A stretch of 64,000 nt of DNA from Deferribacter desulfuricans SSM1 (GCF_000010985.1 NC_013940.1:62001-126000), one strand, 5' to 3'; positions 16,608-26,134 are shown, counted from the first letter of the stretch. Notes: generated by a model not told the origin, from the letters alone. Translations and numbers: made by a program.

Positions 16608-19013
16608 CTAAAGTGCAATATATAAATTACTATCAGTTTTGAATCCTGTTTCATAGTCATAATAATCATCTAAATTATCTATAGGTACATAGTAAAAATT
16701 ATTTTCAATTGGTGGAATATTCATATTGTCTTTTATAGGTACTGATATAATGTATTCGAAAAAATCTTTTTTTATATTGTTAAATAATCTTTTTCTTTCC
16801 AAATAATCTTTTATATTACTTATTTTAATATATTCTTTCCAAATTGTTACAGCTGTATCATCTAATTGAATAAAAACATCAATTCTGGGGTAATTATTGT
16901 TTATAAGTTTAAAATCTTCTACAGAAGTAATTTTATTATTATCTTTTTCATAAGTAAATTTTAATTCGCTTAATATTTTTAATAATTCCAGTGAGTCACT
17001 ATTAGATTTAATTTCATTAACTTTTTGAAAATACTTATTTGTTAATTGAATAAATTCTGGCTCTGTAAAAAACTCTTTATCTAATATTTGTTCTGTTGCT
17101 GTCAATAAAAGTGTATCGTAAATATAAGAGCCATATAATCTACCTTGATGATTTTCATTATAAAGCTTTAGAATATTAAATATACCTGTTGTTTTCTCAC
17201 CATTTCTATTACATCTTCCAGCTGACTGTATTAAACTATCCAGAGGTGCAAAGTCTCTGTAAACTACATCAAAATCAATATCAACTCCAGCTTCCACAAG
17301 TTGTGTGGATACTACTATTCTTTTATCATTGTTTTTTATTTGCTGGATCCTTTTTAATCTTTCTTTTGGTGTAATATGTGTAGATAAAAATAATATATCA
17401 TTTTTATATTCTTTTTTTAATAACTCATATAATCTTTTAGCAGAATTAACAGTATTCATTATAAATAAGTAAGTTTTATTTTTTTCAATATTTAAACTAT
17501 AATAAAATTCATCTACAGTTTTTAAATCTTTATTTATGTTAACTACATACCTATCTAATTTATCAAAATAATTATTACTTGCTAATTCGATATATTGTTT
17601 TTTATCAAAAATCATTGGTTGAGTAGCAGTAGTTAATATTACATAAAAATTAAATTTTTCAGCCATTTTGTTTAATACTTCTTTTAATAATAACCAATAT
17701 TTTTGAGGAATAGATTGGATTTCATCTAAAATTACTATAGAATTAGTTAGCTTGTGAAATTTTCGAAGCATTTTATTTTTATTCCCAATAAGAGAATAAA
17801 AAAACTGTAAAAATGTTGTTGTAATTATTTGTCCATTCCAACCTTCAATCAATAATTTAGATGTATCATATTCGAATTCGTCGTTTTGATATGTATATGT
17901 CATATCAGTTAGATAATGATGTTTTATTAAAATAGAATTATCAACTTTAATATTATTAGTCTCTAAAACAGATTTAATAACATTATAGTTTTGCTCAATT
18001 ACAGATAAAAAGGGTAAACAATATATAATCTTTGGAATAACATTTTTTTCTTCTTTTATCTTATTAGACAGTTTAAGAGCTAATTTAAATGAAAGTAATG
18101 TTTTACCTAAACCAGTGGGTAGTGTTAATGTGTAAATTTTGTTGTTTATATCTATATCTTTAGTTGTAATTTCCTGAAAAGCTTGTTGTCTTAATTTTAC
18201 AATATCGGTTTTTTTAAATTTTAAAGTGTTAATAAAATTATCAATTATTTCTGATGATAAATTATCTCTTTTAAATAATATATTTTTATCTGCTTTTATT
18301 CCTGCATCTGATTTATCAGCATCAATTAATATTGAATATAATAAACTAACAATAATATAATAGTCAATATTAATAGGTTTTGAATTAATTCTACTTTTTA
18401 ATAAAATATTAGTTTTGTTTAATCCATTTACTGTAGTTCTAATATTTTTTATAAACTTGTTAATTTGTCTAATTAATAAAATTATATTATTAAAATTAAT
18501 TTCATTTAAATTGAATTTAATTAAATCTTTATTGTTTATTTTAGTATTTTCTATAAATTGATAAAACTGATCTTGATTTATTTTTAATAAGTTTAGTTGT
18601 GTTGTTAATAGTTCAATCTGATTTTCATCTAATAAAGTTATTTGATAAACATCTACCAAATTAGAATGATGTAATCTAGGTATAACAAACGATAAAAATA
18701 ATAAAAAATCATTATTTTGATTTATTGATTTTAGATATCTATCAGTTAAATATAAACTGATGCAAGCACCAAATAACGAATGTGTAGTTTCAGGTTTATT
18801 TTTTAGTTCACTATTTCCTTTAATATATTCTTGAAAAGCTGTAGTGGCTTTACCTACATCATGTGCAAATGAAATTATTGTAAGAATATTTTTTAAAATA
18901 TTATCATTTAGTTTTGTATTATCATAAAAATTATTAACTAACTTAATAACATTACTAATATGGTCTTCCAGTTGTTTATCAGGATGAGACAATAATCCAG
19001 ACTTGGTAGCCAC
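16608..19013 (-). CDS. cas3: Cas3 helicase-nuclease of the type I-B system
   Basis: This 801-residue protein is recruited by Cascade to unwind and degrade target DNA. The N-terminal HD nuclease domain shows H10, H18 and SFAHDVGKATTAFQ. The SF2 helicase part has Walker A LPTGLGKTLLS near 298, DEIQ near 427, LTTATQP, AGVDIDFDVVYRD and QSAGRCNRNG near 597. All key residues are present. The start is GTG at 19013, supported by GAGG upstream. It is the last gene of the operon; its stop lies within a GATCGAC motif of the array 1 leader region. Confidence 0.96.
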   Translation of the reverse strand: MATKSGLLSHPDKQLEDHISNVIKLVNNFYDNTKLNDNILKNILTIISFAHDVGKATTAFQEYIKGNSELKNKPETTHSLFGACISLYLTDRYLKSINQNNDFLLFLSFVIPRLHHSNLVDVYQITLLDENQIELLTTQLNLLKINQDQFYQFIENTKINNKDLIKFNLNEINFNNIILLIRQINKFIKNIRTTVNGLNKTNILLKSRINSKPINIDYYIIVSLLYSILIDADKSDAGIKADKNILFKRDNLSSEIIDNFINTLKFKKTDIVKLRQQAFQEITTKDIDINNKIYTLTLPTGLGKTLLSFKLALKLSNKIKEEKNVIPKIIYCLPFLSVIEQNYNVIKSVLETNNIKVDNSILIKHHYLTDMTYTYQNDEFEYDTSKLLIEGWNGQIITTTFLQFFYSLIGNKNKMLRKFHKLTNSIVILDEIQSIPQKYWLLLKEVLNKMAEKFNFYVILTTATQPMIFDKKQYIELASNNYFDKLDRYVVNINKDLKTVDEFYYSLNIEKNKTYLFIMNTVNSAKRLYELLKKEYKNDILFLSTHITPKERLKRIQQIKNNDKRIVVSTQLVEAGVDIDFDVVYRDFAPLDSLIQSAGRCNRNGEKTTGIFNILKLYNENHQGRLYGSYIYDTLLLTATEQILDKEFFTEPEFIQLTNKYFQKVNEIKSNSDSLELLKILSELKFTYEKDNNKITSVEDFKLINNNYPRIDVFIQLDDTAVTIWKEYIKISNIKDYLERKRLFNNIKKDFFEYIISVPIKDNMNIPPIENNFYYVPIDNLDDYYDYETGFKTDSNLYIAL

Positions 19014-19034
19014 TTAATAACCTCACTATATTAT

Positions 19035-19730
19035 TTATATAAAAGAAATTATATCACCATTGTCAAGTTTATAACACTCTTTAAATTCTCCTTCTAAAGC
19101 AGCACCATTTAATTCCATTAATATTTCTTTATATAACTTAACTTGTCTGTCTGTAGACATATCCACAGGTAATGTTTCTTTAAAGTATTTTTTACCTGAT
19201 ACTGCTTTTATATTTTCTATATTTTCTAGAGGTATTATAGTTTTTATTGTATCTGTATGATTTATATGTTCAGCTTTAAATACACCAATATATTTATAAT
19301 TTGCTATCAAATTAGCAGTTCCTAGTGATACAGTATAATATAACAATTTATTTTGTATTTTATTAATTAAATTAGTAAATATTTCATTATTATTTATATG
19401 TATAAATAACCTAAAAGATGGATTTTTAAGATATTCTACTTGTATAGGAGTTCTATCTTTTAAGTACCATAAATCATTTATTTCTTTTGCTAATACGTAA
19501 TTAGTACTCATTCTTACTTTTGTAATAGGTTTTAAAATTTGAATACCTAATTTAGTAGTACTATAGTTAAAAATTTCTAAATGTTTGTATCCTTTTGTTC
19601 CTAATATAGCACCTAACATACCGTAAACAGCAGTCGGTGTAGGACAAGAGAAGGTAAGGGGAGAGGAAGTTGTATAAAACTTCCTATAATGTGCATAATC
19701 TCCCCATATATCAAATACTAGTACTTTCAT
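19035..19730 (-). CDS. cas5: Cas5 (type I-B, Cas5h-like)
   Basis: This 231-residue RAMP protein caps the crRNA 5' handle in Cascade. The N-terminus KVLVFDIWGDYAHYRKFYTT followed by FSCPTPTAVYGMLGAILG is the classical Cas5 signature of the Hmari-type I-B family. The ribosome binding site AAGG lies in the 12 bases after the cas7 stop; cas3 follows after 21 bases. It is complete. Confidence 0.95.
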   Translation of the reverse strand: MKVLVFDIWGDYAHYRKFYTTSSPLTFSCPTPTAVYGMLGAILGTKGYKHLEIFNYSTTKLGIQILKPITKVRMSTNYVLAKEINDLWYLKDRTPIQVEYLKNPSFRLFIHINNNEIFTNLINKIQNKLLYYTVSLGTANLIANYKYIGVFKAEHINHTDTIKTIIPLENIENIKAVSGKKYFKETLPVDMSTDRQVKLYKEILMELNGAALEGEFKECYKLDNGDIISFI

Positions 19731-19742
19731 AACCTTATTCCT

Positions 19743-20651
19743 TTAAAATTCAATTTTTTCAAATTTAACTTCATCTGATGCTAAAGGCTTATTTAGTTTT
19801 AGCTTTCTATCAACTTTAAATGTAACTTTTTCTATTTTATCTGCATATTCTTCTAATACATCAATAAGTTCATCTACGTTTAAAACAAAATCTTCTGTAC
19901 TTCTAATCTCTTCATCTTCTAATTCTGATTCAATTTTTACATATTTATGTAGTTCACCAATATGAGTGCATACTCCTTCTTTAAATATTACTTCTATTAG
20001 TAGTCTTGGTAATTGTTCAGTTTTCGATCGTGTAATTAAGTTTTTAGTACCTTCCCACATGGCTTTTTTAAAGTATTCAACATCTTCATCTGTGAGTTTA
20101 GTATCTACAGCTGCTTGTTCATTTAATATAGCGTGAAATGCGATTAAAGAATATGGAAGAACCCAGTCTTCTCTAAAAGTTTTTTGTTCTTTATTTTCAC
20201 CAGATGCAAAAGCACCAGTACCTTTAATATGCATTAGTTTTACCTTATGTAATGACTGTCCTATATTAAATTGAATAGGACCAGTAAATGTTATAGATTT
20301 TCCAGAGTTACTCTTTTTTTCAAGTGGTATAGTTGCTCCAAATAATCTAATATCAATGCACTCTGCTAAAATTTTTTCTGGGTTTTTTCCAAAATTTGCT
20401 GCCCTGTCTTTAGCTTCTTGTAGTTTACCATTTTTATTAAAAATTTCTCTAATAAAAATTTCTTTGTTTTCATAATTTAGTAAATAATCTCTAATAGTTC
20501 TTTTAAGTCTTACATCAGTTACAATGTTAATTTGGGTTTCTTCGTCTATTCTTGGCCTGTTTTCGTCATTAGGATCACCATTAGGGTTAGCATATTTTAC
20601 GTCATACAAGAATAAATATTCTCTGCGGTTTTTTACAATATTTTCTGACAT
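19743..20651 (-). CDS. cas7: Cas7 (Csh2 family), Cascade backbone
   Basis: This 302-residue protein forms the backbone along the crRNA. The N-terminus has REYLFLYDVKYANPNGDPND then RPRIDEETQINIVTDVRLKR, the Csh2/Cas7 signature with RRM-like core. FTGPIQFNIGQSLHKV and a GTGAFASGENK loop follow. The ribosome binding site AAGGAGG is excellent, as expected for the most abundant subunit. It lies 31 bases after cas8b. Confidence 0.96.
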   Translation of the reverse strand: MSENIVKNRREYLFLYDVKYANPNGDPNDENRPRIDEETQINIVTDVRLKRTIRDYLLNYENKEIFIREIFNKNGKLQEAKDRAANFGKNPEKILAECIDIRLFGATIPLEKKSNSGKSITFTGPIQFNIGQSLHKVKLMHIKGTGAFASGENKEQKTFREDWVLPYSLIAFHAILNEQAAVDTKLTDEDVEYFKKAMWEGTKNLITRSKTEQLPRLLIEVIFKEGVCTHIGELHKYVKIESELEDEEIRSTEDFVLNVDELIDVLEEYADKIEKVTFKVDRKLKLNKPLASDEVKFEKIEF

Positions 20652-20682
20652 ATTATCTTACCTCCTTGTTATTATTTTTATT

Positions 20683-22569
20683 TTATTCATTTTTATTAGT
20701 ATTTTCTTCAGTATTATTTTCATTATTGTTATTTTGAATTTGTTTTTGTTCTTCTGCTATTTGTTTTGCTATTTCGATTACATCATTATAGTAGCTTGTT
20801 CCAGCAAAAAGATAATAATTTATTTCATCTACAGTCATATGGAATTTATTTTCTTTTAATAAATAATTAGAAATTTCTTTTGCTAATATTCTTACAAAAG
20901 GATAATAAGCATCGTATTCTCTATACTTAACTAATGTATTTGTAAATAAAGATTGAATGTCTTTTTCAGTTAGCTTACCACCTTTTAATTGTTTTATAAA
21001 TGGAGAATTAGTTCTTTTACCTTTTTGTATTTCTATTAATTTTTCTACAAGAGCTCCTAACAAGAATATACCTCTTCTTGCTGGAGTGTTTAGTTTTTTA
21101 CCTATTTTTTCAAATATTTCATTAAATTTAGAATTTTCTTGCATTGGTTTTACCTCCTTGTTTAATATTTCTAATTCTTCTAAAAATCTTACATTCATAA
21201 TGGCACTTAATATTGTTTTTTTGAGTTTGTTTTTATTACGTGAATTATCTTTGAAAAGTTTTTCTCTAATACCATCCATTTGAAGACGTATAAATAGATT
21301 AAAATCAAGGTGTCCACCTTTAAATATTTTATTAGTTATATCAAAAAATAACTTATTATCATTTTTTACAAATTCATATATATAACTCAAATTATAATCT
21401 ATATTAAATAATTTATCTATTTTCTCTTTGGCATTAAAAATAGTTTTAAGTCTAGATGGATATACATCTTCTACTAATAATACAATTCTTTCAGCTGAAT
21501 TATCTTTCTTTAAAAAGAGAAAATAAAAGCTAATAGCATCTTTATATGTACTTATAATATCTAAGATTTCACTTTTGTTATTTGTTATATACTTTCTATT
21601 TTCGTTTGATATATTTTGTTGTTTTTTATCTACTGCTAACAAATTATTAATTTCATCTAATATAGTATTATCCTTATTCAGTATAATTTTAGGTATTAAT
21701 ATATAATTACTACCATAAAAACTATATTTAAAATTATTTTCAACTGTTTTTCTTCCTATAATTGCTTTGATAAAGCATTCTAAACAGATAGGGAAGTTTT
21801 TCCATGCTTTATCTTTGTCAAACCCACCTGCGACATAAACAACTTTATCTGTAGTATAAAATCTAAAAATTTCAGAGGTGGAAAATACTTGTTTATGAGT
21901 TCTACATATACTACATGTAGAAAATGTTTTTTGAAAATTATTTGTAACTTTAAGTATATAATCTTCTACTAAAATTCTTTTAAAGTTTGGTTTATCAATT
22001 TCAAACAAATATTTTCCATTAATTTTTATAGTAAAAATAGCTTTTTCTCGACTGGATTTTTTTGGGTTTATTATTTGTGTTAGTTTAATTAAATCATTTA
22101 ATATTGTGTTTTTATGTTTTTCTACTTCATTGAACATTTGAGCAATTTCGTTAATATGTAAGTGATTTTTAAACCACTGTTCAAGTTTATTCAATTTTGT
22201 ATTTGCATTTTTATCTAGAAAAGCTGGGCTATAGTTAGTACCTCTAGAAGAACCTCTTTTATATAAATATAAGTAACTATTTTCTTTTTGAAAATCTTTT
22301 TCAATTATATTAGGTGATATTAATTCATAATTATTATCAAACTCTAAACACCATTCTCTTATAATATAAGAGTCATTACTCAAGTCATCTGTTAAAGTAT
22401 CAGTAAATATATTTATTTTTTCGTCAGATAATGATTTTATATCAGATAATGATTTTATATCACATAATTCTGCTATACTTATTTTACTAGATAATATTTT
22501 AGAATCATATAATCCTGTAATGTAATCATTATAGACTAATTCACCTAAATCTTTTAAAGCTGTAATCAT
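20683..22569 (-). CDS. cas8b: Cas8b (Csh1 family), large Cascade subunit
   Basis: This 628-residue protein would recognise the PAM and initiate R-loop formation. It has the zinc-binding pair typical of Csh1, CSICRTHKQVFSTSE near 219 and FPICLECF near 261, inside a long helical protein. Near the N-terminus an 18-base tandem duplication gives DIKSLSDIKSLSDEK. The extreme C-terminus is a low-complexity Asn/Glu tail. The start is supported by GAGGTG. It sits between cas6 and cas7 as in other I-B operons. Confidence 0.92.
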   Translation of the reverse strand: MITALKDLGELVYNDYITGLYDSKILSSKISIAELCDIKSLSDIKSLSDEKINIFTDTLTDDLSNDSYIIREWCLEFDNNYELISPNIIEKDFQKENSYLYLYKRGSSRGTNYSPAFLDKNANTKLNKLEQWFKNHLHINEIAQMFNEVEKHKNTILNDLIKLTQIINPKKSSREKAIFTIKINGKYLFEIDKPNFKRILVEDYILKVTNNFQKTFSTCSICRTHKQVFSTSEIFRFYTTDKVVYVAGGFDKDKAWKNFPICLECFIKAIIGRKTVENNFKYSFYGSNYILIPKIILNKDNTILDEINNLLAVDKKQQNISNENRKYITNNKSEILDIISTYKDAISFYFLFLKKDNSAERIVLLVEDVYPSRLKTIFNAKEKIDKLFNIDYNLSYIYEFVKNDNKLFFDITNKIFKGGHLDFNLFIRLQMDGIREKLFKDNSRNKNKLKKTILSAIMNVRFLEELEILNKEVKPMQENSKFNEIFEKIGKKLNTPARRGIFLLGALVEKLIEIQKGKRTNSPFIKQLKGGKLTEKDIQSLFTNTLVKYREYDAYYPFVRILAKEISNYLLKENKFHMTVDEINYYLFAGTSYYNDVIEIAKQIAEEQKQIQNNNNENNTEENTNKNE

Positions 22570-22608
22570 TTAACACCTCGTTATTTTAATAATTTAATAT
22601 CAAATATA

Positions 22609-23379
22609 TTAATTATTCTTAATAATACTAAACATACCAAAACCTTGGGAGTTTTTTGCTCCCAAACCAACATCATAAATTGTTTTTAAAATTTCTGGTT
22701 CTGTTTCTATCTCAAATATACCATCATATGCTTCTATAATAAAATCTTTATTTATTTTTGGTTTTTTAATATATTTAGTTATTATTTTTTTATATTTAAT
22801 ATTTTTCATATTAAAATCAAAATCATTTATAATAGTATTTGTTAATAATGCATATTTCTTTTTGATATTATTTTTTACTAATACATTAAAATCAATATCG
22901 TTTGGATTATAATAGTGATATTTTTTATTTTCTAATGTTCTATATACAGTAATAGGGGAAAGAGTGTTAATTAAACATTTATTAGTAATTTCAGGTTGTG
23001 GTAATACTTCTATACTTTCTATATAAACAGTATTATCGCCTAATTTTAAATTATCTGATAATAAAAAATTATTATTCCAATTATTAATAAAATTATTAAT
23101 TCCTGATGCTATATATAATGTTACAGGTGTTTTAAATTTAATATATTTATCTGTTTTTTTATTATCTTGTATAGTAATTATTTGAAAATAAGAACTATAT
23201 AAATTAGAAAATGTAAATAGTTTAAATTGACGCTTATAATAAAAGAAACCTATATTATGAAGAAAGTCTGAAAGAGGTTTCGGAAGATTATTATATAAAA
23301 ATCCTTGTATAATATGTTTATGATTTATAGGTAATAATATAAAATTTTTATTTGAATTAATTTCTATTTTCATTCTCAT
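22609..23379 (-). CDS. cas6: Cas6 crRNA-processing endonuclease
   Basis: Cas6 cuts repeat RNA to release crRNAs. The N-terminal strand and LLPINHKHIIQGFLYNNLPK, with a likely catalytic His, and the C-terminal Gly-rich GLGAKNSQGFGMF identify the family. I place the start at ATG 23379 (MRMKIEIN; 256 residues), not at the earlier in-frame ATG 23415. The promoter -10 ends eight bases before 23379, and 23415 lies in the -35. The mRNA would therefore be leaderless. It is the first gene of the operon and close to array 2. Confidence 0.92.
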   Translation of the reverse strand: MRMKIEINSNKNFILLPINHKHIIQGFLYNNLPKPLSDFLHNIGFFYYKRQFKLFTFSNLYSSYFQIITIQDNKKTDKYIKFKTPVTLYIASGINNFINNWNNNFLLSDNLKLGDNTVYIESIEVLPQPEITNKCLINTLSPITVYRTLENKKYHYYNPNDIDFNVLVKNNIKKKYALLTNTIINDFDFNMKNIKYKKIITKYIKKPKINKDFIIEAYDGIFEIETEPEILKTIYDVGLGAKNSQGFGMFSIIKNN

Positions 23380-23386
23380 ATTAATT

Positions 23387-23415
23387 ATTATACTATAAAA
23401 AAATATTAATGTCAA
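23387..23415 (-). promoter_or_regulatory. cas operon promoter (leaderless)
   Basis: Minus strand: TTGACA (23410-23415), 17 bases, TATAAT (23387-23392). The expected transcript begins at or next to the A of the cas6 ATG at 23379. The interval 23416-23557 up to array 2 shows no other feature. Confidence 0.75.
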
Positions 23416-23557
23416 ATAATTTTTATATTATTATATTAAATTTGACAATATAAGTAATGTTTTTGGTTTTAATATATTAAATATATTAATTTTATTTATT
23501 ATTACATGACTATTAATTATATTGATTTGTTTTTTAAATAATAATTAGTTTTTTTTA

Positions 23558-24387
23558 ACCTTATCTCCTAATAGATACAATACAAACAGAACACCTAAAA
23601 TAATTACCACAACTATAACTTCTGTGTTTCAACTCCTGATAGGTACAATATAAACAAATATGGTAAACTAAAAGTTGATGATTACGTATATAGTTTCAAC
23701 TCCTGATAGGTACAATATAAACGATATTCTTTGCAGTATACACCTTTATATTTAAACCGTTTCAACTCCTGATAGGTACAATATAAACTTGATAAATCAG
23801 TTGGACCAGAAATTAATTTCATTAGGTTTCAACTCCTGATAGGTACAATATAAACCTCATCCAATTCCTAAGTGTGAATTTGCTAACCTTGTTTCAACTC
23901 CTGATAGGTACAATATAAACTAGAAACAAATTTTTTGGAGCATGCTGCAAGAGGTGTGTTTCAACTCCTGATAGGTACAATATAAACTTGCACAAGCATA
24001 TCCTTGCGCATGTACCAAGCCTCTTTGTTTCAACTCCTGATAGGTACAATATAAACTGCTTTTGCTGTTGTTTTTGTTGCTGTTGTTTTAGTTTCAACTC
24101 CTGATAGGTACAATATAAACTAACTATTGATGATATATTCTGTTTTGTTGTGCCTGTGTTTCAACTCCTGATAGGTACAATATAAACTTATATTTTTGTA
24201 TAAATTATATGTATATGCATATTGTTTCAACTCCTGATAGGTACAATATAAACGCTTCAGCAATTCCATACTTATCACTTATTTTTATTGGTTTCAACTC
24301 CTGATAGGTACAATATAAACTGTATTTTTCAAAGTTTTTATCTTTTGTAACAAATTCGTTTCAACTCCTGATAGGTACAATATAAAC
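23558..24387 (-). CRISPR. CRISPR array 2 (13 repeats, 12 spacers), type I-B repeat
   Basis: Same 30-base repeat as array 1, at 23626, 23693, 23759, 23826, 23891, 23958, 24027, 24091, 24158, 24224, 24291 and 24358, with a degenerate repeat at 23558-23587. Spacers are 34-39 bases. The leader-distal spacer 23588-23625 is identical to 15908-15945 of array 1; the remaining spacers differ. The spacer at 24057 is CTG/TTG-rich and low in complexity. The array is transcribed leftwards from the leader at 24388. Confidence 0.97.
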
Positions 24388-24640
24388 CCTTATCTCTAAA
24401 AATATTCAATTTTCAAACAACTTGTTGTTGTCTCTATATTATTATTATATCAAAAAGTATAAAAAATTTCAAAATTTTTACATAATTTTCGTCGATCTCT
24501 AATCATGCAAAAATTCCTGGGGATCGACAATTATTTGGTATTTATAACAAAATAATCTATTTTATATATTTTTTAGAGTATTTTGTCTATCATTTAATAG
24601 TAAAAAAATAGAGGTCGACGAAAATAAAAAAAAGTAATTA
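24388..24640 (-). promoter_or_regulatory. Leader of CRISPR array 2
   Basis: Near-identical to the array 1 leader over about 145 bases. Promoter on the minus strand: TTGAAA (24467-24472), 17 bases, TATAAT (24444-24449). Inverted pair GTCGATC (24491-24497) / GATCGAC (24522-24528), with a third site GGTCGAC at 24613-24619. Confidence 0.85.
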
Positions 24641-24704
24641 TGAATTATTGTTTTTTAATTATTTTTTATTATTATATTTATTATATATGGGGGTGAGTAC
24701 TGGG

Positions 24705-24786
24705 AATCAGGAGAACCCTTATTATCTCTATATACCTTTTTTGTCCATGATTACTTATTTAATACATAATTTGGGTTCTCCTGATT
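24705..24786. repeat. Perfect 14-bp inverted repeat upstream of the nucleotidyltransferase gene
   Basis: AATCAGGAGAACCC (24705-24718) and GGGTTCTCCTGATT (24773-24786) are perfect inverted copies separated by 54 bases. They are unusually GC-rich for this intergenic region. There is no T-tract after them, so this is not a simple terminator. It could be an operator pair, an RNA structure or the ends of a tiny element. Confidence 0.75.
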
Positions 24787-24885
24787 TATAATCTAATTTA
24801 TAATTTATTTATTATTTATTTTGATAAATTATGTTATAATATAATCATGAAAAGAAATGCAAAATCAAAATCAAGAGGTAAAAAT

Positions 24886-25746
24886 ATGGAATACAAAAAA
24901 TTTAGTAATAATATAACGTCTACTAATATTACTGATGATAATTTTGATTGGGAACATTTATTAAATGTTGCCTGTAAATTTCATAAAATATTTCCAGATG
25001 GGATATTAATTGGTGGTTCTGTTGCGTCAATTTATGCAATGCATAGAGTATCATTTGATATTGATTTTGTATTTAATGATTTAAAGGAAAAATTTGAAAA
25101 GTTTATTGATATTTTAGAAAAAGGGGAAATAGAAGTTGATAATGTAAAAGAAGAATGGGAGTGGGAATTGGCTCGAATGGCAAAAGGAAAAGTAATTTTA
25201 GGTAATTTTGATGGTGTAGAAACAGGTTTAAGACAGTTAATGAGAACAAAACCGTTAGAAACAACTTTATATGAAGTAAAACCAGGTAAATTCATAAAAA
25301 TACCTACCATAGAAGAAACTTTAAGAACTAAAGCTTGGATGATTTTGTCAAGAAATGCTACAAGAGATTATTTAGATTTTTGTGCTTTAGCAAAACAATT
25401 GTATAGTGAAGATCCAGCAAGATTAATTAAAGCTATGGAATCTTTTGATGATTATTATATAGATATGTATGATAAATTAAAAAAGCGTAAACCTGAGAAT
25501 AAAAAATCACCATTATTACAATTACTAAAACAATTAGCGGAACCAAAACCATTTGATTTAAATAAAATAGATTTAAAAAAATATAAAGGAATTGTTAAAC
25601 CATGGACTGAATGGAAGAACATAAAAAAAATATCCCAGGATGCAGCTGTTGTATTAACAGAAGCTTTAACAGGTATTGAACCTACTTTTAAAAAAGAAAT
25701 TGAGACTAAAGTAAAAAGAGATAATGATAATTTAATGGAGTTATAG
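24886..25746 (+). CDS. AbiEii-like nucleotidyltransferase
   Basis: The protein has 286 residues from ATG 24886, supported by AAGAGG eight bases upstream. An alternative ATG at 24847 lies seven bases after a TATAAT and could start a leaderless form with 13 more residues. The nucleotidyltransferase core GILIGGSVASIYAMHR followed by SFDIDFVF contains the GG/GS and DxD elements, and NATRDYLDFCALAKQ fits the AbiEii/MenT C-terminal motif. Such proteins act as toxins that modify tRNA or nucleotides in phage defence. The next gene starts one base after its stop codon, and the CRISPR locus adjoins it. Confidence 0.75.
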   Translation: MEYKKFSNNITSTNITDDNFDWEHLLNVACKFHKIFPDGILIGGSVASIYAMHRVSFDIDFVFNDLKEKFEKFIDILEKGEIEVDNVKEEWEWELARMAKGKVILGNFDGVETGLRQLMRTKPLETTLYEVKPGKFIKIPTIEETLRTKAWMILSRNATRDYLDFCALAKQLYSEDPARLIKAMESFDDYYIDMYDKLKKRKPENKKSPLLQLLKQLAEPKPFDLNKIDLKKYKGIVKPWTEWKNIKKISQDAAVVLTEALTGIEPTFKKEIETKVKRDNDNLMEL

Positions 25747-25747
25747 T

Positions 25748-26086
25748 ATGAGTAATAAAAATTATGAAAATACAAAATTTACTTATAGAAACATAGATAA
25801 AATAGACGATATGCCAGAAACTATAGAAGAAGTAGTATCTATATTTGAAAGAGGAAATGATAATCAGATAATAAAATTATTAGCTTTGTGTCAGAAAGAA
25901 CCTTTTTCAGAAATAGCTAATTTAGTTTTAGATGTATGTGATTATATGGAAGACAATCCAGAACATGCAGTATATGGTTTACCTACTTTATTTAAAAAAA
26001 CTATTTTATATTATAGAAATGAATCGAAGTTAGAATCTGATTTAGATAAACCATTTGATAATAGTTTAGATGATCTTAATATATAA
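25748..26086 (+). CDS. Unrecognised partner of the nucleotidyltransferase
   Basis: This 112-residue acidic, helical protein starts one base after the nucleotidyltransferase stop, with GGAG within the end of that gene as ribosome binding site. Tight coupling suggests an antitoxin or effector partner. It does not look like AbiEi (no winged helix seen) or another known antitoxin. Confidence 0.6.
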   Translation: MSNKNYENTKFTYRNIDKIDDMPETIEEVVSIFERGNDNQIIKLLALCQKEPFSEIANLVLDVCDYMEDNPEHAVYGLPTLFKKTILYYRNESKLESDLDKPFDNSLDDLNI

Positions 26087-26134
26087 AATAATTAACAATA
26101 TTTTTAAAATATTAAATTATTTGTAAAAATTAAG

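Noticed and set aside
20524-21283. Plus-strand frames of 108-111 residues inside cas7/cas8b
   Set aside because: Antisense to well-supported cas genes.
22430-22470. 18-bp tandem repeat inside cas8b as a possible separate repeat element
   Set aside because: An in-frame duplication of a short coding stretch (DIKSLS), with no effect on the reading frame and no other copies.
23894-24097. 67-residue Gln-rich frame across CRISPR array 2
   Set aside because: Repeat units plus a low-complexity spacer; not a gene.
14162-24640. CRISPR region as an integrase-mobilised island
   Set aside because: No direct-repeat attachment sites could be found flanking the block by eye.
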